Under the pieces are notes generated by a model. That model was given only the letters and a program-made list of their open reading frames with translations, searched no databases and was not told the origin of the DNA. Below, piece by piece: positions 26,119 through 41,186 of a stretch of DNA of 64,000 bases. The DNA lies in the NCBI GenBank assembly GCA_949318235.1, contig OX439129.1, positions 26,937,969-27,001,968 of the forward strand. Direction: 5' to 3'. The stretch's first letter is position 1. The number at the start of each line of letters is the position of its first letter. The position numbers and the translations under genes are program-made. The stretch comes from Ecdyonurus torrentis (lineage: Eukaryota; Arthropoda; Insecta; Ephemeroptera; Heptageniidae).

Positions 26119-29100
26119 CGTTTTCTCCCGTATACGGGGGGCTACATGCTCTTCTCATGATAAAGAGCCAGTTATCCAATGATGTGAAGATTATGTATAA
26201 AATACATATTGTAATACTTTTACTCATATCCCCCAGTTCTTTATAAGAGAGCATCCATAAATCTGCAACAATATTGTATTATATAAAAATAATATAATCT
26301 CTTATTTAATCAAGTTATCGCACATAAAAACTTTATTAAAAATATAATAAAAGCAATATACCATGCATGATACATGTGAAAATGTTCATCAAATCACGCA
26401 TATACATACATGTATTCGTCATATATCGCATTCATAATATTGTATTAAATTTTAAATAAAAAATCTTACATTTTTAAATAGTTATACTATATAATTATAC
26501 TGAAATTAATATATTATACGAAACACAAAACTTCTTCTTTATATATTTTATTACAAAATAAATTTAGGAGCTTATAGTGCTTATAAATTTTTAATAAATT
26601 GTAATTTGAAATGCATTCTATATGTATATAAAAAAAAAGAGAAAAGGCACATTATATAATTTCACTTAAGTGTTTAATTAAGTGTCAGCAAATAAGGAGT
26701 GATAGATGATAGCGTTTGACTGTAAATAAAGTAAAACACATTTATTGAGGTCTAAACTCGATAATTTAGTTTCTCTTAATGAAACGAGTCGTGTGGCTGC
26801 TAAGCACGTTACATTTTGCAATGTTAGTGAGATTTTACTATGGGTGTTTATTGTTAGGGCAATGGTAATCCCATTACTGCGGTCGCGCTGGTTGCCTATA
26901 TATACAGGATACTCTTGTTGCAGGGGCAAAATGTGTTTATTTGCTATGCAAGTTAAAATGTAATGTGTCATTGTGAATAAATGGAAATAAATTTTACTAT
27001 TTAAATATTTATAATGTTATTAAGCAAATATTATTGCACAATGGACGATGATCATTTTATCAATTCAATGCTTTATATATTATGCAAACATTTGCATAAT
27101 AATATATTATATACTTTTTGAGAATATTTTGAATAAATTTAATTTGATATCCAATTCAAATAAATGTAATATAAGCACAGTCTTTGTGTATTTTAAATCC
27201 TAATTAACACATGATATACGTATGCTCTGGTACAATTTAATTGTTATTCATTTTTAATGCTGTTTTAAATAATATTTTTAGTTCTCTTCATTAACGAATT
27301 TATTTAAATTAATATATTAATAAAAAAAAAAGAGGATAAATAATATAATTTATGCATTTTTAAAAATGTAGTATATATACCGCAGTCCTATTCATTAAAA
27401 AGTTTATAAAACTATGGCGAGATAAATTTTTGAAATACTCATTTATTAATTAGTATATTTTAAGATACATTAAAATGAAAAATATATTGTTATAATATTA
27501 AAATATTTTAAATATAATGTTAAAATTATATTTGTTTAATTTGGACTAGCTCCAAAGTCGTTATATATAAACATTTCTTCTGACAGGGCTTTTTATTTGA
27601 GTGTAATAGCCTATCATCATCTCTCTCCACACAAAATTTAGATCAAAAGCAGCAGCAGCAAAAGCTTTCAAGTGCCTCAATAAAATTCACGTATCTCATT
27701 TCACGTTTTATTGAATATAATAATACATCATTATAATATAGAAATTTGTATTATTCTAATTTTTAAACTATATAAATATATAGTTTTATATATAGGCACC
27801 AATATAATATAAAAAGATATTATTATAATATTGAATTAGAGATTATAAGCGTAAAATAATTTTATGCATATATATATTTTAATGAAAAAAAATTATTATA
27901 TTTTATGTATATAATTATATTTAGTTTACATATATACAGTAATAAACAATGACGAATATTATTTTGTCCATACGTATATTTACTGTGCCAAAAATAAAAT
28001 ATTTTATATATATACTTATTTGAAATATTGAGTGAAGGGAAATCATGCATTGCACCACATAGATCATATAGTCAAGTGCCTAGATCAGTTTGCATTATTT
28101 CTAGATTGGTTTAAACCACGGGTATATTATATACTATCTTTTTTCTTCATCTGGCGCCCAATAGCTATCATATCCTCTCATCTAATGACTGGATCTGCGC
28201 CAATTCTGTAGCACTATCCCAAAGTATCATCAGCACAAAAGAAAATGTTATTCTCTCTCTCTCTCTGATTTTTTTTTTATTATTTAGACAAATAATATTA
28301 TACTCTGCAATCGTAAGTATATATATGTGTATGGAATCATCATATACCCCCACATTTATACATATATAGCCAATTTATAAACTTGTTCAAAATATTTTAT
28401 GATTGTGCTAGACTTTTTATGACCCTATAGTCTTCTTATTTTAGATTATATTATCATACTATATTATTCTAATCCTACAAATGAATCTTAATAGCTATAA
28501 AAAAAACAGCAATTTACTTTTTTATTCTATATACTAGATATAAAATTCAACGAAATTGTTTCGGATAATATTAAAAATAATTAATTTTTTTATATTCAAA
28601 TTAAATGGTATAAAGGGAATTTTATTTTTGGTAAATAAAAACTTATTTAGTTTTTCTATAATAATTATTATATATTTGGTTAAATATCATCATATATACG
28701 TATATATGTACACACATCATATTTTACTTTTACATTTACTCAATAATTTTTGTCTACTATATAATACATAGAGAGTCCATGCCTCGCTACACTTTAATAC
28801 AAAGAGAAACTTGGGCTCCTTTAGTTAAAATAATTGTGCATAATTATCATTATATGTACATTTCTTAGTTTAATTTCTTTTTTTTTTAATAATTCACACA
28901 CATAATAAGTTTTATTTTATTTTCTATCATACATATATGTATTAATAAGGTTTCCACATTAAATACTAAATTTTAACATTAACATATTAAATTGTAATTA
29001 AAATAATTGCACAAAACAAAAATGAACAAAGCACAGTATTATTTAATACACAAACATCTATATAATATATAACATTATAATTTTTACAATATACCATAAA

Positions 29101-29237
29101 TAATAATAAAAAAATGTTTGTTTGTTTTTTTGTTTCATTTTAATACAGCTAAAAATTGGTCCATAAATATTATAATTTGTAATATTATTATAGTTCATAG
29201 ATATATAAAAAGATGCATACACGCAGTGTATAAATTT

Positions 29238-32200
29238 TTATGCCCTTTCTGTTACATCAGATTTATAGGGCTGGAAGAGTTGATGCTGTCTAGGTGTATC
29301 AGTGATTGTTGTTGCACCTGTGGGTGGGCTTCTAGCCGCAGGGGCTAGAGGTGGGCTATGAGATACTGGAGAACGAGCTTCAGGAGTGTGAACACCAGAT
29401 ACTCCCTTGAGAGTAGCAGCTAGAGATGGTGCATGGAATGAAGGTAAGGAAAGTGGTGGTGGAGGTGGGAAGAGAGCACAACGACATCCAGCAGGATCAC
29501 CATGATGTGCTAAACAAGCAGAGAAATGTCCTGCTCCCAATGCTGCAGCAAGTGGATTAGGATTATTTGCATTACCAGCAGAAGGTTCATTAGGTGGAGT
29601 TAATGAAGCAGGACGTAAAAATCCTGAAGATGTAACAGGAGGAGAAAGGAAAGGAGTACCTCCTGGACTTCCGGGAGTACCTCCATTTGTTGGTGTATTA
29701 GGTTGAGGACGAAGAGGATATGGTGCATACCGTAGTGCATGGTAGTATGAGTAAGGTGCATAACCAGTAGAAGCAGCAGCAGCTTGGAGAAGACTCGCAG
29801 CAAATGCAGGATCAGTATACACAGCATATGGCCAAGCTAAAGCCATTCTTTGACGTTTATCCTTCATACGACGATTTTGAAACCAAACCTGTAACACAAA
29901 GGAAAACAAAAATATCCTGTTAGAAAAAAAATATTTAAATAAAATACTTAAATCAAAACGATAAAATCTTGTTGAGTTTATATAAATCAAATTTGTTTTT
30001 TTATAAACATTATAATAACACTATTATTCATTAACAATTATTATGGGCTTTTAAAAGTGTAAAAAAAGAAAAGATAAGAATATATTATGGTGCATATATG
30101 TCAGATTTTGGCATAACAATGAAAGCTTCTCATATATATAAATGCAAATATGGTATTATAACGATTCATGACGCAACATTGTATAAAGAAACAAAAGAGA
30201 ATCTATCAGAGATTGCTGCTACTATGCACAGGTGAGAACTTTATATTAAAAGAAATAAAAAAAGAGAGGAGAGAGAAAGAGGTATTGTATAAACAGCGGA
30301 AGGTTCTAACTAATACGAGAGAAAGACATAAGAAGCCATTAGGATGATCATTCATATGTGCGTGCTAAGTCGCGGGGGCCAGGGAGTTATCGGCGATTAT
30401 AGCTTAGCTAATAGACACTCAAAGCCGACTTTGATAAAAAACTGTATACTCAGAGGCGCTAACTCGCACTTATACTTATTGAGATGCCGCGCTACCCGCA
30501 AGCAAAATCAGCGTGTGCATGGGCATTTCTTTACACTATCAAAGATCAAAAACATTAAAAATATATAAATAAACAGATCTGCGCGATGTAGTCAAACAAA
30601 TAAATGATTATGTATATGTGATAGCAATTCAGATATATGTGAAAACAAACTCCGTATATATATATAGTGCACAAAAATTGAAAGTAAATATTAAAAGTAT
30701 AAAATTAAAATAACGTAACGTTATACAAGTATATAATATACGTACATATATTTTTTAAAATCAATTTAATCAATATATTATTATACGCAAAAATTGTTCT
30801 TGAAAAATGAAGAAATTAAATTTTAGATAATTATACGAAATAATTAAAACTTTTAATTTTGTTAAATTTATATATTGAAGCTTGTATGTAAAATTTAAAT
30901 AATAATAATAAAAAAGGAAGGTTCATTTTAAAAGTCCCAATGGACCACACAGCATCATTTCTCTCCTCCACTTAGCGCGTCTGTGATGAAACTCATCCAT
31001 CTAATTCTTGCCGCACTTTCACGATGTTAAGAAGAAATAATAACGCTTTTGCTTTATATTATCTCCACCACGGTATATGGAAATTTCTGCTATGTAAATA
31101 TAAATGCAATAGCAGCCCGCGGAGATTTTCATTGCTGCTAGTTTACATCTTTATTATCTTTCTCCCTCTCTCCCTCTCTTATATTCAACTGGCTTTATGA
31201 ACCCAAACTAACACCTGCGCCCAATGCATATAACTCGCTTCTAATTGCACCATACTCTGCCATATTAAATGTAAACAATTGCTCTAAAAACGTGCCTGAT
31301 CATTTTCAATCAATCATTGTGATAAATGATGTTATATACATTCGTCTCTTTTTCTAATATAAAAAATGACAAAAAAAAAAAAAAGTATAAAAAGTTTTTA
31401 TTTGTTGTATAATAGCATTCAGAGAGAAATATCTCTCTAGGGTAAATAATATCATTTATTATTTTATTATTCTATTTTATTGGTATCATATTGTTCTTTC
31501 CATATATATAGACTATATAATATAACGTCCTATTATCAAATATTTACGGGTGTTATATATTTAATGCAATCATTCGCTATTAAACTTTGATTTAAAATTA
31601 CATATTTATAATTCAATTTTATCGGGCATACAATGTGCTTATATATAAAACAGTAACTTTTTTAAGAGTAATAAAAGTGCACTATCTCATCTTTCTCTAT
31701 ATGAAATAATAATAGAATGAAGGTGATAATGAAAACATACCTTGATGGTCGACTCCGGAAGTCCAAGTTGAGCAGCCAGCTCACAACGCCGTGGTCTGGA
31801 CACGTAATTTTCTTTGAAGAACTCTTTCTCGAGACGTGCTAATTGTTCACGGGTAAATGCTGTACGGTAGCGTCGAATACTTTGTTCTGCGGCTGAGGCA
31901 GCGGCTGCCGCGGCTGCAGCAGCTGCAGAAGCAGAGTTCTGACCTGGGGAGCTACTGGGGGGTGAACTACACGGACTTAGAGAACGTCCACGTGAATCTG
32001 TAACCAAGAAATAACAAAAAATTGTTATCATTGTGGCATTTTTACAATTATATAAATAAATGCTATATAATCATTATTTTTATAAAGCTATATATAATGA
32101 TGAAAAAATTGTTAAAATATTAGATTGCGATTATAAAGTGAATTTTGATATGCATTATACATTCAACAAAACCAAGAAATTTTGAAGTACTGTACATGCT

Positions 32201-35200
32201 TTTAAGATAGCACTCATTTAAGAAATCTGGATTTCAATTTTTTTTATTCAAATATATAACATAATTAAATGTGTTATAATATGTTATGTTAAATAATATA
32301 ACATAATTTTTAATATAATAAAAAAATAATAATAATAAAAAAAAAAAAAAAAACAACTTGGATAACTTTATTTATGCGAGAGCATTTATTATATAATATA
32401 AATAGTCCACAAAAATAGTTCTATTTTATTTTGCGGCTAAAAATGTGGGTTCTTATGAAAAGTTTAAATGGAAGGTAAAACGTTTTCCAAGTAATTTTAC
32501 TTTTCTTCTTTCAAGTGTGACTAATCAGTAAATTTACACATATATAAAAGACATAAAGAAATTTGACATTTATGACCAACATATATATTCTATATATATA
32601 CTTTTTTTTTTAATTTTCCCACGTCCTTTCTCAATATGACCTGTCATTCAATTTGGGTTTAGATAGTTTCCACAAAAATGTTTGTTTGTTTTGTATACGT
32701 GCGAAGATAAAGAAATGGATATATAATGACCCATGAACACACCACACTGTCCAAATACGTATACACACACAAATCAGAAGGAGAAGATGAAAAGAAGAAG
32801 AAGCATAGAAAAAAAAAGTTTATATAATTCAAATTTTTACGTTTTTTTATACTGTGTGTGGTTAAATTTGAATAATAATAAAAAAAGTCTGAATTAAAAG
32901 GCTCCAAGAAAGAGATAATTCAGTATAGACTTGACATAGTACTTGTCAAGGCAGGAAGGCGGATCTTGAGAGCGCATTTCAGCTGCTGTTTACAATAAAT
33001 GTGATTGCATTTATATAAGTACATCAAGTTAGCAAAAGATTTTTTTGTCTTATATATATATATATAAAAGGCAGTTTATAGGCGGCGTCGAGGCGGCTGT
33101 AGAAGCACGGCGCCCCGCGTCAAGTGCCACACAACGTACGGCGCCTATAATACCCATATGTTAACAGCTACGAAAGTGCCGACAAAATAATTACATAAAT
33201 AGAATATCAAATTTTTATATGGTATATAATTTAATAGTTACATCAATAGATTAATAATGTGTCTCAGAAATCATCTAGCATTATAATATAGGCTACTGCA
33301 TATTTTAATGTGTGCGTTTAATACTTTGTTTATATAGTGTTTATCTTATGACCGTATGTATATAATATCCTTAATCAATTTGTTTTAAAACAAATATGAG
33401 CCACTGGGCTTAATGTAGTCGTGGGAAAAATTATAAGTGAGACACTCATTCATTAGTCTTGTGTGGTTTATCAGAAAGCAAAGTGTTTTTTATTATATGA
33501 GTGCCGCCAGCCTTACAGACACACTTTTAGTTTATTCGGATATGATGGCCTGTGGTATGAGGGCTCTTGAAGTAGCGCCACTTCTATATTATATGATCTT
33601 ATGGGCGGGTACTTATCAAAGAATATGATGTTGTTAGCGTTATGACAAAAATTACATCCCCCAACCATATGCATATATATTTTGAACAAACTGTATATAA
33701 AATACTCTTCCTCGCGACAATTTGGCACCTTGGCAATTAACACTTTATAAGGAACTATATATGTATAATTTTAAACCAACCCTTATTGTTAAAAGTTGTG
33801 CGGTTTCTATTTTTTCTGTCTGCACTTCGTATATATGCGTTTTAAACAGCCGCAAGCATATAGCATACTGCTATAGAACGGAAAAAATTATTATTTATTT
33901 GATTTCTTAAACACAAAAGAAAAATTTATTATTATTATATATATCATGATTGTAATAATATAATACATATTATATACACTATAAAATTATAACTTTCAAC
34001 AATCATAATATTTTATTATCAGCTCGAGTGGTTCTTGTAACTGTAGTGTTTTAATTTCCCAGGCTTCTGAACGCGCTAATAACGCACTTGTATGCAGTGT
34101 TGTGTATATTATAGTGTGAATATATTATGGCTATTCATTATAACAAACTAATATATTGATAAGATCATATCCTGCCACGCCTCCTTTATATATTTTTTGC
34201 TATAAGATGCATAATAAAACAATGACACTACATGCACTAAAATTCTCTATATATTAATATATAACTTAAATATTTAATAAAACATATTGCTGTATTGTTT
34301 TATATATAAAAAAGAGGCCGCTCAATGTAACATATTATTACTTTATATCAAAGTGTTGTTATGTCTATTTTTTTCACGCAATTAATAATATTTAATTGTA
34401 ATTAATATGAGATTTGTTTTTATACAAAATAAATTTACACTCTTATATATTTTGCATGATGTATATTTTTATTTTCTGTCTTGTTAATATATATGAGAAC
34501 TATTTCAAATATGAAATAGAGTTTTTTCTTCTTCTTTTTTTTTTTTAGTCATGCGTTTATAATGTGCATGTAACTAAATTGTATTAAGGATATATAAAAT
34601 GCACGTTTTTAGAAATAATTATAATATTAATATTGCAAATAATGAGAGATAAATATATTATATATACCATGTATATATTATTAATTTTATATATATATAC
34701 TGTATATATATATATATATATAAATGTGTTGAAAAATAAATAAATAATCTTATAAAATATATAAAAATAATCTAAAACAAAAAATCTTTCTTTTATTATT
34801 ATTATAAATATAATAATAGCTCATAATAAATTTATTATCATTTAATTTTATTTAATTTTTTTTTTTTTTTTTTTTTTTTTGTCTTAAGGAAGTTAGTGTA
34901 TGTAATTTGCTACAGGTTGTGGCGAACGAACGGAAGCTGTGATGATAGCAATTAGCGGGGATGTTATTTAGCGCACGCTTGGTACGGCAGAGGTCATGCG
35001 TGACTTGTATCAATGACACGCCTCGTCGCGCGAGCTCTTGCCACCCGCACCTCACACTACTCATTTTATATACAACTTTAACCTTTGACTTCACATTACA
35101 CTTTATTTTATTACCTTTACTATTAATCTCGGCAAATTATACTTCATAAAATTTCAGCATCTGTTGTATATAACGTGTGTGCCTCATTGCGTTTATTGAA

Positions 35201-38200
35201 AAGCAATACAATATATTATATTAAATGCCATCACTTTGCTTTATAATAATAATAAAATTGAAAAGGATGATACAAATTTAAACCCCTCTGCTATCTGTTA
35301 AATATAGTAATTTTTAAATTCTATTTAAAATTATACATGTACGTTGACATATATAGCAAAAGCAAATATATTCTCCCAATATGCGTGATTTTTGCAGCTT
35401 ATAACTATTAAAATAAAATGTTTAATTCCAAAGAGACTCTGCAGGAGGGCAGCTGTGGAGAAAAGTCACCTATAGCTGCAGCATATATGTATGGAGCATG
35501 CTGTGAGGGAGTATAAAAAGCATTTAGCACGGAGGGATCGTCACTAAAAGTTATGTCTGTGTTGAGATTGAATGGCGCGGTCAACCACACTTTTGACAAA
35601 CATCACAAAAGCACACGCCGCCGACGCCGCCACCCACGTTTTAAGTGACAACCCCTCCCATCAACCAACCCTCTTTGTCTAACCCTGATACGACACATTA
35701 ACACTAAAGTGCAAGGAAGAGAAATATTACATCACAAACGTATTGAAAATTAGCAGATTGCTTTAATCTTTAACTATAACAATTTGTTTTAAAATTTTAT
35801 TGCATATATAAAGCAAAAGCATAAAGACCAGCTTTTAAATAATTATTACAATATATAAGCGTATATAATTCTATTTGATATAGTAAAGAGCACAAAGAGT
35901 ACCATTCATTTATATAGAATAGAGAATTTAATAAGCAATAAAACATATACAGTTTGAAAATAATAATAAAAAATCACGTGTAATTTGTAATATTTTTATT
36001 TACGATTTTGTATTTTATTTGCAAATATATAATAAGAAAGAAAAGACAAAACCATATAATGGCAAATAAAATATTATTGAGTTGAAAAGAACGAAAAAAA
36101 GGTTGATGCACAGACGAGAGTGCAATTTTTTTATACCGTATTTACAATGAAAACTGTACATGGTGATCATGTCTGGCTCACCAATGTGCAGACAAGATGG
36201 CTTTGTAAAATGTTTTAATCCTCTAAGGTACTAAAAAAAGGTTTGAATAAAAAGTATGAAAATCTTTTAAGTATATAACTTTAAGCATCATTAGCTTGCA
36301 AAACATCACTCATATGTTAGCTTGTATTATTCATTGACGTTTTGATTTCAATTAGAAGGATTTCGGCGGCACAAACTTTTGAAGGATAACGAGACACTTT
36401 TACAATTATAATACTTTATACATGCACTTAAAAAAATAAAGAGAGAGAGAGAGAGAGAGATAGAGAGACATAACTGGAATTTTTATGTACTCTATCTATT
36501 GTAAATTTCTCAATTCTATTGAAGTTCATTTTAGCGTGCAAGCTGGCGCCGACCACCACCCCGCTTGACGGCCGCGGGTCTCTTGACTTCCTAAGCCTGA
36601 GTGTCGCCCATCAGGCGCCGGTTATCGTGAAAACGGTAAGCGAGCCATTGATCACTATCGTCCTATCAGCAAGTCCTGCTAAGAGGGTTTACAGGTAAAC
36701 AGACTCGGCGGTAGGTATAATCATAAAAATACACAATTTTTCTTTATATATAAAAAAGAAATTCTATAGGTGATTTGTCATTAGTAATTCATTTCTCCTA
36801 ATGTTTTCTTTCGGAACAAACTATTATTGAACAATATTTTTTTAATGGCACTTTTTTCTTTCATGCCATTTGTCATTGATGTACAAAAAACAGTTATTCA
36901 CTCGTAGACACACTATATAGGGCAATTTGCAACTTCTAACGTCCCGCGGGTTGCAAAATAATAATTTTGCAAATTGCAAAGTAAAATGTTTAAAACGACT
37001 CTCGCAACTCATTATAATGAGCAAGGTTTTTGCAAGTTTTATTGATGGATATATTTTCTTCTTTATTTTATAGCTTTTCAAAGAGGATAAAATTTTCAAA
37101 ACATTTGGTAAAAATACAATTAAAAATAATTGAAAGTGACAAATAAGGCAATATTTCAAGTATATACTGTATACAGGCAAATCATAATTACATTGCACTA
37201 TAATAGCAATTAATGACAGATAAATATATATACGTATTTATGAAAGCTGCAATTAAAGCATAATAGAAGAAAATAAAATAACAATCAGTATGCAAAATCA
37301 AAAATTAATATATTATAAATTCTTTCCGCTTTATAAAGTATATTTCTTAATTATTGATATAAAAAAAAGAAGAATAAGAAGGAAAGAGAGAGATAGAGAG
37401 AGGTCAACACTCACCCTTAGAATCGAGCTTGGCTGCGTTGTGCTGCGATGCAAGAAGCGGGTGCTTGAGCTCCTGAGGAACCGCAGGCCCGGGTGGCGGG
37501 GTGCCTGGTGGTGTATGAGATCCCGCGGAGTACATGGAAGCCACCTGCAGACAAACAATAACATAATATTACACATAAATAATATCTACTAAAAAAATTT
37601 TACCCCATTTTTTTCCTATTTGCAATAATAATTAAAAACTTCAATTTATGCAATATATTCTCTCGCATATTTAAATTATTGAACAATTAAATCACGATTA
37701 CGGTATGATGAATCATATTTTAAGATATGGCATATCAATTAATTAATATTATTTTGCACTTTGACCGTATAATAATAGATGAAAAATCATAAGTACGTGT
37801 TACGTCACGCTTGATATGCATACAGAAGGATCTAATTAAAATACGGTCTAATGAAATTTATAAAAAGCAAGCTATAGTGTATAATTATCTAATAACAAAA
37901 TACTCTGTTACCTTTGTATATATGCGTATAGGATTGATTTTCTTTCATCATTTTTTTATAGTATTTCAACTATAATAAACAACGTATTGTACAATTATTA
38001 TTGAGTTTAAAAATAATAATATTAATAACAACATATTACTCTGAAACAATACGAAAAAAAAATAATAAAGAGGTACGTAAAAGCTTTAACGAAGGTATAG
38101 TTTAAAACAATGTACGATTTTACCTATCCCGACAAAAAAGAAGCATAAGGATGAATCGTCTCTCCATATGAAAGGTGATAATGAGTTGTCTTACCTGCTG

Positions 38201-38407
38201 ATGATGCTGATACAAAGAATGGTGCAAGTGAGGTGGTGAAGGACTACCGTTGTGCACCTGGTGCATGCGCGAGTGCAATTGCTGTGCCTGTTGTTGTTGT
38301 TGATGATGATGTCGGAGAACCATCTCTGCTGCAGCTGCCATCTTACTCTCGTGATCAACACTGTTATTATTTTCACTAGCACCTGGAGTTAAACGAAATG
38401 ATTGCAT
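29238..38407 (-). CDS. eve: Even-skipped/Evx homeobox transcription factor (4 exons, 416 aa)
   Basis: Minus-strand exons are 38407-38195, 37544-37415, 31997-31741 and 29888-29238. They join to 1251 nt with no frame break. The N-terminal part begins MQSFRLTPG and is His/Gln-rich. A polyalanine run (139-148) precedes the homeodomain (155-214), which contains [20 protein letters not shown] and, after intron 3, [15 protein letters not shown]50 and N51 are at 204-205. The intron between homeodomain residues 46 and 47 is the position known in eve/Evx genes. Next come [20 protein letters not shown], a Pro/Ser/Ala-rich stretch, and the C-terminal [13 protein letters not shown]. This resembles the LFKPY motif through which insect Eve recruits Groucho. 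Eve represses target genes in segmentation and specifies neurons and mesoderm. The start is the first ATG of the exon and gives a typical Eve N-terminus, but an extra upstream coding exon cannot be excluded. The downstream neighbour is a DNAJB13-like gene, and lunapark lies upstream on the other strand. Confidence 0.95.
29889..31740 (-). other. eve intron 3 (inside the homeobox)
   Basis: 1.85-kb GT-AG intron splitting the homeodomain codons 46/47. It is mostly AT-rich, with more complex blocks at about 30340-30540 and 30920-31150. No coding sequence or clear repeat was recognised. Confidence 0.8.
31998..37414 (-). other. eve intron 2 with GC-richer islands
   Basis: 5.4-kb GT-AG intron. Four short blocks stand out from the AT-rich background: 33070-33150 (several GGCG/GCGCC strings), 34890-35060, 35560-35690 (GCCGCCGACGCCGCC) and 36530-36710. 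None has a coding frame that I would support. They could be enhancers or other conserved non-coding DNA. A GA tract lies near 36440-36470. Confidence 0.6.
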
Positions 38408-38534
38408 TTCTTAACTATATTTGTCTTAGCTAATTAGTATATATTAATAATATAATTATACAAGATTGAGATCGAGTCTTTAGCCTTCGGAGATATTATA
38501 TTGAACCACTCACTCTGAACAGATGATAGTAAGC

Positions 38535-38670
38535 TACTGACACTCCTGAGACCAAGAAGCTGGTTGCCATAGCTACCATCAAGTACCCCCTCTACTATTC
38601 TGTACGTGTTGTTGATTGGATAGCTTATGCCTTTGACTTGCTCCGCCCAGCATATGATTGGTTCCCTTGG
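38535..38670 (-). promoter_or_regulatory. Candidate eve core promoter
   Basis: On the minus strand a GTGTCAGTAG string (TCAGT at 38540-38536) resembles the arthropod initiator and lies about 130 nt upstream of the ATG. Further upstream are two CCAAT sequences (near 38619-38614 and 38662-38656) and a GGGCGGA GC-box-like site (38648-38642). There is no good TATA box at -30. The spacing is plausible, but the start site is not proven. Confidence 0.45.
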
Positions 38671-41186
38671 GAGAGCATGAGAGAGACATGGAGAGAGAAC
38701 GGTGATGGAGATTGAGACAAACTCAACTACTGAATGCTTGCCTTTTTTTTTCTTCTTCTTTCTTCTTTCTTTTGTTCTTCTTCTTATTTTTTTAAACTAT
38801 TGTCAAACATGTTACTTTATTGTAATAGCACTTACTAATAGTTCCTGCGAATATAATAAAATAACGATGCATTTCTCTTTCATTTTGTAATTTAAAATCT
38901 TATATGAATTGATTAAATTTGGCGTTATTGTTACAATAAAGTCTTTGTAATACGTTCAAATAATAGATACAAATATCTCATGGCTAAAATAATAACAAAA
39001 CAAAACAAAAAAATCAGCGCGCCTAGCAACATAGGCAACCTGCTGGTGTTAAATACCCAACTGGTTGCAGAAATTACAGGGGCTAAGCTTTTTTTATTAT
39101 AAATTTTTGTGGCTTTGCCTTGGTGTTTTAATTGTATTTCTTACATTTTTGTCATTATTTTCTTCTATTTTTAAAATATAGGGTTGAGACGGCCGATGGT
39201 TTAATTACTTGTGCCTTACAATATGTATTATGTATGAATTTAAACAATAAAACCCTTTGAAATTGAAAATTGAATTGACTGATGGAATATTAATTATAGT
39301 TCAATAATATTAAATGTAATTAAAGAAGCAAAATGTAATATTTCCAAAACCATTGCTATATATATTTTTTTCAATTATGTCAGGTAGCAAATAGTAATTA
39401 CACTATAATTTTATTGTATGTTATAGGTATAAACTTATAAACATATTCAAAATATTTTAATTTGCAATTCAAAATAACAAAAGTGTATTATAGTTACTGA
39501 TCGGCACGGTTTGATGTGCTTAAAAGAGGGCAAATAAAATATAAAAGGTATAATATAGGCTGCGCATATAAGAGGTATAAGAAAAAGAAAGAAAAAAAAA
39601 ATAAAAAGGCAAAAAGAAAAGATGAGGACATCCTTGACGATTTTTTTTTCTTGCCTGCAATTCAGAGTCATAAATAACATTGAAGGCGATATAGCCACTG
39701 TTGATGAACGATCTCATAACGAATTTTTATGTCAATGCTTTGCATTTTATTAAAAATAAAAAAAAGTTTTTTTTTTCCCTTTTGGCTACGCTGGTTGTAA
39801 ACATTTATCCTAAATTTCTATTACAACCAAAATAAAGATGAAAAACATTTTTAAACCACGAAGTGAAGAAAATTTTTGTTTCACATACATGGTGTGGCCG
39901 TGTGGGAACAACCACACTTAAAATGTACTCTTTTTGTTAATAATAGCATAGCATGCGTAGGAAGAAAAAAAAATGTTGCTTTGTTTTGAATGTATTGTGC
40001 ATTGTGACTTATTTACCTTCTTTTACGTGCTTTTTTATATGGGAATTTTTCAATGCAAAATAATAATTTGAAAAAAGAATTCACCTATATCGTGGTTATA
40101 GATCACATGCACACATACACTTTTACTATAGAATTGTATATGCAATCGAATTGAAGTTACACAAAAAAAAAGTATAATTTTGAATTCAGAAGGTATAAAC
40201 AACATGAAACTTTGAGCAATTGGATTGATTATTTAAAAGTTTAATCAAATGACGTTTAAAATGCGAATGACGTTTAAAAGCACATGTTGTAACAATAAAA
40301 TTATTTATTTTAAGAAATACTAAATTGTGTATAAAATTAAAAAATATTTCAGTCACATTATACATGTTCATTCGCAGTCAGAATATTAATATACTTTCAC
40401 AATTATGTTTATACATTAAGACTAAGTATAAAATTATAATCAATTTACATTATAATTAAAAATTTCATATAATTGAGGTTATGATGAGGTATATAAAGTA
40501 TTTTGGTATAAGCTCTGAGTTCCAATTTCATCACCATTCTCTCACACACACACAGCGTTTTATGACAAAATAATAGAAAATATATAAATAATATACATAT
40601 ATATATTATTTTTCTAAGAAATTTCCCTATAGAGGTAATGATGGTAATCCTCAAAGCTGATAATATAAATGCGATCTTATATTTATGTTTATATTTACAT
40701 ACAGTCACAATATGAATAAATTTATATGCGTATATATGATGCATGAATCATGATTTTTTTATACGAAAAGGTATACGGCCATTGCATCAAGATAGGTTTC
40801 AGCAAGAATGCCTTCTAAATAAGTGGTAATAAGAAGGACTTATGCTTCACGGGCTAATCATTATAATATATGTATAAGACTTTTTATTGCAGTTAAAAAA
40901 ATCACTTATTTTAATACAGTTCAGGTTTTTAGTGTTTTTACCTATAAAATGTATATATGACCGATTTTAAAGTGACAATGAATGTATGATTGTAAAACTT
41001 ATATTATGGGGGGAGGACGATAACAAACTATCCCTCTCTTTTTCTGCATAATACTTCTCTTTCCCTCTTTCTTTTAAATTATAACTACACATACATTTCC
41101 CATCGTCACGGGTAACATCGTATTATACTGGTCAATGTTTAGTGCAGAGCAATATATACCCTATTTTATTATACTCATACCAATAC

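Noticed and set aside
26678..26971. 97-aa minus-strand frame and overlapping plus frame
   Set aside because: No domain, no splice context and overlapping frames on both strands. More likely complex non-coding DNA.
35408..35599. Minus-strand 63-aa open frame in eve intron 2
   Set aside because: Composition looks protein-like, but there is no homology that I recognise. The eve exons already join in phase without it.
36530..36710. Possible tRNA or tRNA-derived SINE
   Set aside because: GC-rich and able to form a short CCTGA/TCAGG stem, but no cloverleaf and no proper B box.
39010..39265. 3' end of a non-LTR retrotransposon
   Set aside because: It has a UTR-like feel and AATAAA, but no reverse transcriptase frame, no poly-A tail and no second copy, so I did not call it as an element.
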